Source: Gammaproteobacteria bacterium (lineage in GTDB: Bacteria; Pseudomonadota; Gammaproteobacteria; Enterobacterales; Alteromonadaceae). Taken from it: a stretch of 40,133 nucleotides of DNA. A program made the translations under genes and the position numbers. The notes under the pieces are model-generated. The model saw only the letters and a list, made by a program, of their open reading frames with translations, was not told the DNA's origin and did no database searches. How positions within the stretch are numbered: position 1 is the stretch's first letter; the number at the start of each line of letters is the position of its first letter. The stretch is taken from positions 1-40,133 of the forward strand of contig JAMCRH010000109.1 of NCBI GenBank assembly GCA_023380515.1, given 5' to 3'. Shown in pieces: positions 28,508-37,090 of this stretch.

Positions 28508-28552
28508 ACAATCACATGGAGAACAATCACATGGAGAACAATCACATGGAGA
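28508..28552 (+). repeat. Three tandem 15-bp units, each with an ATG and a GGAG
   Basis: AACAATCACATGGAG is repeated three times (28508-28522, 28523-28537, 28538-28552). Each unit holds an ATG followed by GGAG, so the second and third ATGs (28531, 28546) each have a GGAG nine bases upstream supplied by the previous unit. Because 15 is a multiple of three, all ATGs share one frame and the repeats encode MENNH-MENNH-MEN. Confidence 0.93.
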
Positions 28553-29751
28553 ATAGTCAACAGGCACAAGGACAGCGAAAGTGGCGATTATTATTTGGCT
28601 CTAATTTCTTATTGGTGACAATCGCTTGGTTGTTTTTTAGCGCAGCGTTTAATCCCTCGTTTGCTCATTCTCAATCCTCTTCGGACGCGCAACGACTCGA
28701 AAAAGTCTTTGTTTGCGAAACCTGTAATCGTCAGGAAGCAATATCGATAGCGCATGCACAGGCACCGTTGGCGGAATGTACCTTTACACAGGAACAGGGG
28801 CAAATTCCTACGCCCGATGATATGTCTTGTTTTGCAGCGCCACGAGTGCTCATGGTCGTTAATCCCATCGAACAGCGAGCGTATAAATTTCGCGTTCAAG
28901 TTCAATGCCATGGTACCTGGTGTGCGTCAGGTAATCCAACGACTCAAGAATTGGCACCGACAGCAGAGGAGTTAGCAGATTTAGCTGTCTTTTATAGTTT
29001 TCACCAACGCTTTTTAGCCGCATTACAGGCGCAAAATGATTTCGAAGTAGTCACTCAACCAATACCCTTAGTGGACTGGACTACGCATGAACTTGACGTT
29101 GTCGAAAACTACAATTTGTCGGCAGAAAGTTGTGAGGGGCATCCAGTGCAGTATTTCACAAATTTAAACTGGCGTAACGCATTCCACCGCATGTTGGCAA
29201 CCGGGATCAGTAGTCGCTTCGGTACTCGTTCATTTGAAGCAGTGGTGACAGATAAACGTTTGAATGGCTTGTCTTTTGGGAAACAACAAGTCGGGGTTAG
29301 TTGGGAATATAGCCGCAATGACTTGTGGACCATGTACCGCTTTTCAGACCCGTGGAATAACCGTTTGAACTTTAAAGTCAGCTATGAAGGTAATGTCTCA
29401 GAAGGCCCCATAGAACCGCACCTCGTTCGGTTTATCTTAGCCCCAGGCACCTCGGCGATTGGTGGCGTTTTAGTCAGTGATTTAATCAGTGGCGCACACT
29501 TAAGTTTACGTTCGTTAGGTGATATCGGATGCTTATCGTTATTATTAAATAATCCTGAATTCTTTGAGCCCATATCACACGGCGAACCAGAGTTTGTTCG
29601 CCAAAACCCAGACAACCCAGCGAGTCCTTTTGTCGAACGCTGTTATAAAACCGTGAAAACACAAAGCTGTATCGTCAATGACGATAATACGCGTCAATGT
29701 TTACCGCAAACGGTCGGTTTTTGGGAGATGTGCCCAGTGAACTTTCCCTAA
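28516..29751 (+). CDS. Unrecognised exported cysteine-rich protein
   Basis: I do not recognise a family. From the first repeated ATG the protein has 411 residues; initiation at 28531 or 28546 would shorten it by 5 or 10. After the repeats comes a basic stretch (GQRKWR), a hydrophobic segment (FLLVTIAWLFFSAAF) and SFAHSQSSSD, which looks like a Sec signal with cleavage after FAHS or SFA. The mature part has 12 cysteines, including VCETCN near its start, CHGTWC, and a cluster at the C-terminus (ERCYK, QSCIV, RQCLP, EMCP), suggesting disulfides in the periplasm or outside. The middle is rich in aromatic residues. It lies between rplT and pheS, a place normally without a gene or with only a leader peptide, and has its own terminator. 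Confidence 0.7.
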   Translation: MENNHMENNHMENSQQAQGQRKWRLLFGSNFLLVTIAWLFFSAAFNPSFAHSQSSSDAQRLEKVFVCETCNRQEAISIAHAQAPLAECTFTQEQGQIPTPDDMSCFAAPRVLMVVNPIEQRAYKFRVQVQCHGTWCASGNPTTQELAPTAEELADLAVFYSFHQRFLAALQAQNDFEVVTQPIPLVDWTTHELDVVENYNLSAESCEGHPVQYFTNLNWRNAFHRMLATGISSRFGTRSFEAVVTDKRLNGLSFGKQQVGVSWEYSRNDLWTMYRFSDPWNNRLNFKVSYEGNVSEGPIEPHLVRFILAPGTSAIGGVLVSDLISGAHLSLRSLGDIGCLSLLLNNPEFFEPISHGEPEFVRQNPDNPASPFVERCYKTVKTQSCIVNDDNTRQCLPQTVGFWEMCPVNFP

Positions 29752-31053
<1,302 letters not shown>

Positions 31054-31075
31054 GCGGTAGAGGGAAGAATAGATT

Positions 31076-33466
31076 ATGAAATTCAGTGAACAGTGGCTAC
31101 GAGAGTGGGTCAACCCAGAGCTGAGCACCGAGCAATTAGCCGAACAATTAAGCATGGCTGGTTTGGAGGTTGACGGTATTGAACCGGTCGCCGGGGTATT
31201 TTGCGGTGTGGTTGTAGGCGAAGTTAAAGCCTGTGAACAACACCCGAACGCAGACAAGTTGCGAGTAACGAAGGTTGACATTGGCGGTGACGAGCTGCTC
31301 GATATTGTTTGTGGCGCAGCAAACTGCCGTACCGGTATTAAAGTTGCAGTAGCAACGGTTGGTGCTGAGTTACCAGGCGACTTTAAAATTAAGAAAAGCA
31401 AACTTCGTGGTGAGCCTTCGCACGGCATGTTGTGTTCAGCTTCGGAACTTGAATTGAGCGACGATCATGACGGCATTATGGAGTTACCAGCGAACGCGCC
31501 AGTTGGTCAAGATTTCCGTGAGTGGCTGGGTTTGAACGACCATGCGATTGAGATTGATTTAACGCCAAACCGGGCTGATTGTCTCGGTATTCGCGGCTTA
31601 GCTCGTGAAGTTGGGGTATTGAATCGGCTTGATGTAAACGAACCAGTAGTCGCAGCTGTGCCGGCAACGATTGCGGATCAGCGCGACATTCACCTCGACG
31701 CGCCTGCTGCGTGCCCACGTTATTTGGGGCGGGTTATTCGCAATATTAATGCCAATACCCAAGCGCCATTGTGGCTGCAAGAACGTCTGCGTCGTGCTGG
31801 CGTGCGCTCAATTGACGCGGTGGTCGACATTACCAACTATGTACTGCTCGAACTTGGTCATCCTATGCATGCATTCGATTTGCAGCAATTAAATGGTGAT
31901 ATTCATGTTCGTATGGCACATAACGGTGAACAACTAACTCTCCTTGATGGTCAAGAAGTGACCTTGCAAGACGATGTGTTAGTGATTGCGGACGAGCAGA
32001 AAGCAGTCGCCATGGCCGGCATTTTTGGTGGTGAGCATAGCGGTGTCACTACAGAATCACGTGACATTTTCCTCGAAAGTGCGTTCTTTGCCCCAGATGC
32101 AATTATGGGTCGCGCTCGTCGCTTTGGTTTGCATACCGACGCCTCACATCGCTATGAACGCGGTGTGGACCCAGAGTTACAGCGTACAGCTATGGAGCGC
32201 GCCACAGCATTGATTCTTGAAATTTGTGGTGGTGAAGCGGGTCCTGTGGTTGAAGCGGTAAGCAACGATCATTTGCCGAAAGCTGCGGATATTTCGTTGC
32301 GTTCAGCGCGTTTGAGTCGTGTTCTTGGTGCGGACATTGCGGTAACAGACGTTGAAGCGATTCTTACACGTTTAGGTTTTGCAGTGACTAAAACAGCCAG
32401 TGGCTGGCAGGTTTCTGTGCCAACCTACCGCTTTGATATTGCGATTGAAGAAGATCTTATTGAAGAAATAGCGCGGGTATACGGCTACAACAACATTGCT
32501 GCTGTTGCGCCAACTGCAGAATTAAGAATGACGCGGGTGGATGAAGTGAATTTGCCACTACGTTCACTGCAGCAGGTTATGCTAGCGCAAGGTTATCAAG
32601 AAGCGATTACTTACAGCTTCGTTGACCCGAAACAGCAAGCTCAGCTGTATCCGGAATTAGCGGCACTCACATTGCCACACCCAATTTCGATCGAAATGTC
32701 ATCCATGCGTCTCGGTTTGTGGCCAGGTTTAGTTGGTGCCGCTGGTTACAACCAAAAGCGTCAACAACAGAATATTCGTTTGTTTGAAACGGGTCTGCGC
32801 TTCATTCCTGACCCAGCTGCTGAAAACGGCATTTTACAACAGCCGATGATCGCGGGTGTGATTATGGGGACTGTTCAAGGCGAGCACTGGAGCGATGGTG
32901 TTCGTGCTGTTGATTTTTACGATTTGAAGGGGCACGTAGAAACGTTATTGCGGGCGACCGGTCGTTTCGATGAGTTCCGTTTTGTTGCATCAGCACACAC
33001 AGCCTTGCATCCAGGGCAGAGCGCTGCGATTTATCGTGGCGAAACGCTAGTTGGTTATTGTGGGGCGTTGCATCCGCAATTCGAAAAGCTGTTTGGCCTG
33101 AAAGGGCGCGCGTTTGTTTTTGAACTTGATTTAAGCTTGTTACGTGAACGTTTAGTACCGCAAGCTGGCGTAATTTCAAAGTTCCCATCTATCCGTCGCG
33201 ATATCGCTATTCTGGTCGACCGCCAAGTTGCAGCTGGTGAAGTGTTAGAATCAATTAAAAAAATTGGCGCAAATCAGTTAGTTGACCTAAACTTGTTTGA
33301 TGTATACACCGGAGAAAATGTGCCAGCCGACTCGAAGAGCTTGGCCATTGCTCTGACGTTACAGGCGGCAGATCGTACCCTGGAAGATCAGGAAGTAAAT
33401 TCCTTGATGGAACAGGTGATAAACGCGCTGCGAAATGAATTCAATGCGGTGTTGAGGGACAGTTAA
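31076..33466 (+). CDS. pheT: Phenylalanyl-tRNA synthetase beta subunit
   Basis: The structural and editing subunit of PheRS, 796 residues (795 in E. coli). Domains in order: EMAP-II-like tRNA-binding domain (about 40-150, [16 protein letters not shown] and [10 protein letters not shown]), B3/B4 editing domain (about 210-380, [20 protein letters not shown]), B5 (about 400-475), the inactive class II-like core ([15 protein letters not shown] and RLFETGLRF) and the C-terminal ferredoxin-like anticodon-binding domain ([17 protein letters not shown] to the end). GAGGGAAG precedes the ATG. ihfA begins two bases after the stop, so pheS-pheT-ihfA form one operon as in E. coli. Confidence 0.98.
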   Translation: MKFSEQWLREWVNPELSTEQLAEQLSMAGLEVDGIEPVAGVFCGVVVGEVKACEQHPNADKLRVTKVDIGGDELLDIVCGAANCRTGIKVAVATVGAELPGDFKIKKSKLRGEPSHGMLCSASELELSDDHDGIMELPANAPVGQDFREWLGLNDHAIEIDLTPNRADCLGIRGLAREVGVLNRLDVNEPVVAAVPATIADQRDIHLDAPAACPRYLGRVIRNINANTQAPLWLQERLRRAGVRSIDAVVDITNYVLLELGHPMHAFDLQQLNGDIHVRMAHNGEQLTLLDGQEVTLQDDVLVIADEQKAVAMAGIFGGEHSGVTTESRDIFLESAFFAPDAIMGRARRFGLHTDASHRYERGVDPELQRTAMERATALILEICGGEAGPVVEAVSNDHLPKAADISLRSARLSRVLGADIAVTDVEAILTRLGFAVTKTASGWQVSVPTYRFDIAIEEDLIEEIARVYGYNNIAAVAPTAELRMTRVDEVNLPLRSLQQVMLAQGYQEAITYSFVDPKQQAQLYPELAALTLPHPISIEMSSMRLGLWPGLVGAAGYNQKRQQQNIRLFETGLRFIPDPAAENGILQQPMIAGVIMGTVQGEHWSDGVRAVDFYDLKGHVETLLRATGRFDEFRFVASAHTALHPGQSAAIYRGETLVGYCGALHPQFEKLFGLKGRAFVFELDLSLLRERLVPQAGVISKFPSIRRDIAILVDRQVAAGEVLESIKKIGANQLVDLNLFDVYTGENVPADSKSLAIALTLQAADRTLEDQEVNSLMEQVINALRNEFNAVLRDS

Positions 33467-33467
33467 T

Positions 33468-33764
33468 ATGGCGCTGACCAAAGCTGAAATTGCCGAACAT
33501 TTGTTTGAGAAATTAGGAATGAACCGGCGGGATGCCAAAGAGTTAGTGGAAACATTCTTTGAAGAAATTCGCCAAGCGCTTGAAAGTGGTGAACAGGTGA
33601 AAATTTCTGGATTCGGAAATTTTGACTTGCGTGACAAAGCACAGCGCCCGGGACGTAACCCTAAAACTGGTGAAGATATTCCAATTTCAGCGCGTCGAGT
33701 GGTTACCTTTCGACCCGGTCAGAAGTTTAAAGCGCGTGTTGAAGACGCTAACTTTGAAGAGTAA
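33468..33764 (+). CDS. ihfA: Integration host factor alpha subunit
   Basis: A 98-residue HU/IHF-family DNA-bending protein that pairs with IhfB (encoded elsewhere) and shapes promoters, replication origins and recombination sites. It begins [19 protein letters not shown], has the signature [21 protein letters not shown] with the DNA-intercalating Pro in the arm (RPGRNPKT), and ends [16 protein letters not shown]. The pheT-ihfA gap is a single base, and GAGGG within the pheT end serves as its ribosome-binding site. Confidence 0.97.
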   Translation: MALTKAEIAEHLFEKLGMNRRDAKELVETFFEEIRQALESGEQVKISGFGNFDLRDKAQRPGRNPKTGEDIPISARRVVTFRPGQKFKARVEDANFEE

Positions 33765-33845
33765 CTCGATGTTGGATCGTCTAGTCGCTTGCTATTAAAG
33801 TTTACAATTTAATCTATTGTCGTGGCCAATTAATAGTAACGAAAT

Positions 33846-33882
33846 AAAAAAAACGAGCAGGAAATTCCTGCTCGTTTTTTTT
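33846..33882. terminator. Bidirectional terminator between ihfA and chrR
   Basis: A 17-bp stem (33846-33862 with 33866-33882) with a three-base loop is flanked by eight A residues on the left arm and eight T on the right arm, giving a U-tract in both directions. It ends pheST-ihfA and the leftward sigma-chrR operon. Confidence 0.92.
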
Positions 33883-33913
33883 ATTGGGAGAAAACAACTT
33901 CGTAGGTTGTTTC

Positions 33914-34576
33914 TTACTTAAAGAACAAACTGCTGAACGGATTGAGCAAACGTGCCATACCTGAAGTAAATTGTAGTGGGGCATCGAGCCAAGCCAAGGT
34001 TAAGCAGTCTTCCTCTGCAGTTTGTGGCGAATGACGATGATCAGCACCAAGGAAAACAAAGTCCCCATCGTGATACCGGTCGTGTTCATCATTGAAGGTA
34101 CCGTTAATCACCAAAGTTGCTTCGTGTTGGCGATGAGTATGTTCAGGTACTGACGCACCTGCACCCATATAGATTAGATTCACTGCACTGTGATCATCTA
34201 CTTTTAATGGTGCACGCCATACTGAACCAGGTACTTTACTCCAGTCGCCTAAGCGGTGCGATACGCGTTTAAGAGCCGGTGGTAGGCGGAACTGCTTGCC
34301 TTCAACCGTTACTTTATCAAGGATCTGTTGTGGCGCACTGATTGCTGGCGCAGCCGAATTGAGAATATCTTCAAGCATCGCTTGCATCGTCAGCTCGCTG
34401 AAGTCGGTACTGGCACCGAGCTCTTTTGCTGATAAATGTGTTTCGATGTCTCGAGAGTGAGCTTTGCAGTGCTGACACATGTCAATATGGGTACCAACCA
34501 CAACGGCGAGGGCGCTGTCGAGATTTCCCTGTACGTACTGCACAAGCAGTTCTTCGTTTGGATGGAATTTAATCAT
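33914..34576 (-). CDS. chrR: ChrR-family zinc-binding anti-sigma factor
   Basis: A cytoplasmic anti-sigma factor of 220 residues that should hold the adjacent ECF sigma factor inactive until singlet oxygen or a related oxidant appears. The N-terminal zinc domain has all four ligands expected from Rhodobacter ChrR: H5, H30, C34 and C37 (THIDMCQHC). The C-terminal cupin domain carries PEHTHRQHEATLVINGTF, giving H146, H148 and E152, with H182 in ADHRHSPQT as the fourth metal ligand. In R. sphaeroides the cupin is needed for the singlet-oxygen response. Its ATG overlaps the end of the sigma gene by eight bases (ATGATTAA), indicating translational coupling and balanced synthesis. Confidence 0.94.
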   Translation of the reverse strand: MIKFHPNEELLVQYVQGNLDSALAVVVGTHIDMCQHCKAHSRDIETHLSAKELGASTDFSELTMQAMLEDILNSAAPAISAPQQILDKVTVEGKQFRLPPALKRVSHRLGDWSKVPGSVWRAPLKVDDHSAVNLIYMGAGASVPEHTHRQHEATLVINGTFNDEHDRYHDGDFVFLGADHRHSPQTAEEDCLTLAWLDAPLQFTSGMARLLNPFSSLFFK

Positions 34577-35204
34577 GGTCAGTAATCAACTCTCTAAGTT
34601 TCTGTAACGCCAAGCGGGTACGTGATTTTACCGTACCCAATGGAATACCCAGCTCGTCCGATACTTCTTGCTGTGACTTGCCTTCAATATAAATGGAAAC
34701 AATCACCTCGCGCTGTGCGTCTGGCAATTGACTGTAATAGCTTGTAATTTCTTGCAGCAGTATGGTTTGGTCGATGGCGAACTCTTCGTCGCTGTCTGAC
34801 ATTTCTTCAGACAACACCGGCCACAACTCTTCAGCGCTTATGTCGTTTTGGTTTTTCTTACTTTTACGCAAGATATCGAAACGAATGTTTCGCGCGATGG
34901 TGAAAATCCAAGTTGTCGGGGAGCCTTTCTCTGGGCTAAACAAATGCGCTTTGTGCCAAACATTGGTCATTGTTTCTTGGACCAAGTCCATCGCTGTCTG
35001 CTCGTTGCCAAACTGACGCGTTGCAAAACTTTGTAAGCGCGGCGCGAAATGCTTAAACAACTCAGAGAATGCGCGGCGCGAACGCTGCACAGCAACCTCC
35101 GCTAACAACGCAGCGAGGTGTTCGGGAGTAATCTCTTGCGGACTTGCACTGTTCGTTTTCATGTACTGTCGGTTGACCCGCTTTTCTGGCATGACCTGCA
35201 TCAT
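34569..35204 (-). CDS. rpoE: ECF sigma factor (RpoE-ChrR type)
   Basis: An RNA polymerase sigma factor of the ECF group with its ChrR-type anti-sigma factor immediately downstream. Region 2 (about residues 35-105 of the chosen start) contains RAFSELFKHFAPRLQSF, DLVQETMTNVWHKA and TTWIFTIARNIRFDILRK; region 4 (about 150-205) contains LPDAQREVIVSIYIEGKS and the helix-turn-helix core [19 protein letters not shown] place the start at the ATG at 35204 (211 residues) because AAGG lies about seven bases upstream; the ATGs at 35201 and at MKTNSAS are alternatives. The symbol follows Rhodobacter usage and does not imply the envelope-stress RpoE of E. coli. A candidate autoregulated promoter lies at 35262-35289. 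Confidence 0.92.
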   Translation of the reverse strand: MMQVMPEKRVNRQYMKTNSASPQEITPEHLAALLAEVAVQRSRRAFSELFKHFAPRLQSFATRQFGNEQTAMDLVQETMTNVWHKAHLFSPEKGSPTTWIFTIARNIRFDILRKSKKNQNDISAEELWPVLSEEMSDSDEEFAIDQTILLQEITSYYSQLPDAQREVIVSIYIEGKSQQEVSDELGIPLGTVKSRTRLALQKLRELITDHD

Positions 35205-35261
35205 AGTGTACGCCTTTATTTTAACCCGCACCAAACAAACTTATGTTTTCGAATACTTGGG

Positions 35262-35289
35262 TTAACGTATTGGCCGCAAATTTGGATCA
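35262..35289 (-). promoter_or_regulatory. Candidate ECF-sigma promoter of the sigma-chrR operon
   Basis: On the minus strand TGATCC (35289-35284) and CGTTAA (35267-35262) are separated by 16 bases, about 58 bases before the sigma start. TGATC-type -35 elements are known for RpoE-ChrR systems. The same arrangement occurs before the LON-domain gene, which supports the call. Confidence 0.6.
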
Positions 35290-35317
35290 GTTTCGAGATC
35301 AGTTTCGAGATCAGTTT
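35285..35317. repeat. 12-bp direct repeats carrying TGATC
   Basis: GATCAGTTTCGA occurs at 35285-35296 and 35297-35308, with a nine-base partial third copy (GATCAGTTT) from 35309 to 35317. Read on the minus strand they present TGATCT, TGATCT and TGATCC at 12-bp steps; the last is the -35 of the candidate ECF promoter. The rightmost copy overlaps the last codons of the LON-domain gene. Confidence 0.9.
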
Positions 35318-35931
35318 AATTCGTTTTGCTGCTCATTTTCCGCAAACAGTTGGGCGAGGTAAGCCAACATCTGGCTAAAGTTATTCTCGCTCAAGAGATC
35401 CTGTTTCACTTCCCCAGGCAGCGGCAATAGTTCTAACCAGCGATTACAGACCCAAGTCGGGTCGTCAAAATTTCGATCCGGATAGAGTCGTGCAATTTCT
35501 GGATAGTTATTAAAAACTTCTTCGAGACGCTGTTTCAATTCATGTGCCCAAACTTCCGCTTCAGTCATCGGAATCGATGCTGCGGGTGACTTGAATTGGA
35601 CTTGACCGCGGCGCAAACCGTCCGACTCAGTCTTAATTTCATCGATTTCAAACAAGCGTTCACCCAAAATGGTGATCCCGAGGTAGCCATCTGCCAGTGT
35701 TTCGAAATCGATAATTCGTACAAGTGTACCAACTTTGTACACGTGAGTGTTTTGGTCTCGGTCACCATTTGGATTGAGCATGCACAATCCAAATCCGGTT
35801 TGCTCACGTAACGATTCACGCACTAACCGTAAGTAGCGAGGTTCGTACACACGCAACTGCATGCGACCGCCCGGGAGTACCGTGGAGGTCAATGGAAATA
35901 ATCCTAATGTTGTTGAGTTTGGCGTCGCCAT
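35311..35931 (-). CDS. Stand-alone LON substrate-binding-domain protein
   Basis: A 206-residue protein consisting of the N-terminal substrate-recognition domain of Lon protease without the ATPase or peptidase. The pattern LGLFPLTSTVLPGGRMQLRVYEPRY followed by FGLCMLNPNG and GTLVRIIDFETLADGYLGI (broken here into its strands) is typical. AGGA lies eight bases before the ATG at 35931, so the longer frame from 36000 is rejected. Its biochemical role is unknown; such proteins may present substrates to a protease. It lies upstream of and in line with the sigma-chrR genes (106-base gap) and has its own candidate ECF promoter, so it probably belongs to the same stress regulon. Confidence 0.88.
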   Translation of the reverse strand: MATPNSTTLGLFPLTSTVLPGGRMQLRVYEPRYLRLVRESLREQTGFGLCMLNPNGDRDQNTHVYKVGTLVRIIDFETLADGYLGITILGERLFEIDEIKTESDGLRRGQVQFKSPAASIPMTEAEVWAHELKQRLEEVFNNYPEIARLYPDRNFDDPTWVCNRWLELLPLPGEVKQDLLSENNFSQMLAYLAQLFAENEQQNELN

Positions 35932-36003
35932 TACTAAATTCCTGTGCCTATGAATACGACTAAGATCAAACAATTTCATGCCAGAGGTTGGCGTATGCAA
36001 ATT

Positions 36004-36031
36004 TTTACGTCAGGATGAAGAAAGTGGATCT
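36004..36031 (-). promoter_or_regulatory. Candidate ECF-sigma promoter of the LON-domain gene
   Basis: On the minus strand AGATCC (36031-36026) and CGTAAA (36009-36004) are separated by 16 bases, the same spacing as before the sigma gene. The expected transcript start lies about 65 bases before the ATG at 35931. Confidence 0.55.
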
Positions 36032-36063
36032 ATGTTGGTTAAAACTATTTTAAAGGATCGAAA

Positions 36064-37008
36064 ATGAGTCAAGCGCCAGTGTACGTAGGTATTAGCGCAT
36101 GTTTAGTTGGACAGAAAGTTCGCTATGACGGTGGCCATAAAGCCAACGATTTTTGTCAGCATCAACTTGCAAAACATGTTGAGTACTTGCCACTTTGTCC
36201 AGAAGTCGGAATTGGCATGTCGGTTCCGCGTCCTACCATTCGTTTGGTTGGTACACCTGAAGACACGCGTGCTGTGGTGCAAAAGACGGGTGAGGATGTG
36301 ACCGATAAGTTAGCCAATTTCGCCACGGTTCGTACATCGCAGCTCGATCAATTGTCGGGTTATATTCTTTGTGCGAAATCACCGAGCTGTGGGATGGAGC
36401 GGGTACGGCTTTACAACGAAGAGAGCAACGCTAATCGCAAGGAAGGTATGGGCATTTTTGCAGCCAAATTACGTGAACTTTATCCAGCCTTGCCGATGGA
36501 AGAAGATGGTCGCTTGAATGACGCGGCGTTGCGGGAAAACTTTGTCTTACGCATGTACGTGTACTACGAATGGAAAAACTTACCACAACCGCTCACGAAG
36601 AAAGACCTATATCGCTTTCATGCCCGTCATAAATTGTTATTACTTGCTCATAATCAGGGCGTCTATCGTGCGCTCGGGAAGGAGCTTGCGCAGCAAGAAT
36701 TGCTGAGTGATGAATTTTTGACTAATTATATATTTCGTTTAATGCGCGCTCTCAGCAAACCTGCGTCACGCCGAGATCACACCAACGTGTTGCAGCATGT
36801 TCAAGGCTATTTCCGAAAACACATTGACTCGAAACAACGCACGGCCTTAGCACAGTTAGTCTTAGACTATCGCCGCGGAACTGAACCGTTAGCAGCACCA
36901 CTAACTATGATGCGGCATTACCTTCACATGTTTCCCGACCCATATTTGCAGGAGCAATCTTATTTTCAGCCTTATCCCGATGATCTAAAACTGCGTTATG
37001 GGCTGTAA
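36064..37008 (+). CDS. DUF523-DUF1722 protein (YbgA/RudS-like)
   Basis: A 314-residue two-domain protein. The DUF523 (TudS-like) part, about 1-150, has three conserved cysteine motifs: ACLVG (C13), LCPEVG (C45) and SPSCGM (C109), which in TudS-type desulfidases bind a [4Fe-4S] cluster. The DUF1722 part, about 180-310, contains YRFHARHKLLLLAHNQ and HVQGYFRKHI. Proteins with both domains (E. coli YbgA; RudS) have been linked to removing sulfur from 4-thiouridine in tRNA, so this is a likely function here but not proven. In E. coli ybgA sits directly upstream of the photolyase gene, as here. AAAGGA lies about seven bases before the ATG. It is divergent from the LON-domain gene. Confidence 0.88.
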   Translation: MSQAPVYVGISACLVGQKVRYDGGHKANDFCQHQLAKHVEYLPLCPEVGIGMSVPRPTIRLVGTPEDTRAVVQKTGEDVTDKLANFATVRTSQLDQLSGYILCAKSPSCGMERVRLYNEESNANRKEGMGIFAAKLRELYPALPMEEDGRLNDAALRENFVLRMYVYYEWKNLPQPLTKKDLYRFHARHKLLLLAHNQGVYRALGKELAQQELLSDEFLTNYIFRLMRALSKPASRRDHTNVLQHVQGYFRKHIDSKQRTALAQLVLDYRRGTEPLAAPLTMMRHYLHMFPDPYLQEQSYFQPYPDDLKLRYGL

Positions 37009-37090
37009 TTGTTGGCTCTAATCGAAGACTTATGGTTAAAAACTTAAACCATCAGCTGAAAATTGTCGTCATCGTGAGAAGGAAGAGGCC

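Noticed and set aside
28356..28552. CRISPR array from the tandem repeats
   Set aside because: The units are 5 and 15 bp, directly adjacent and without spacers; no cas genes are present.
36064..37090. An ECF promoter for the rightward arm before the RudS-like gene or photolyase
   Set aside because: I searched the plus strand for GATC(C/T)-N15-17-CGT here. The only TGATCT (near 36981) has CGTTAT just 7 bases downstream and no CGT at the right distance. The rightward arm may depend on another promoter.
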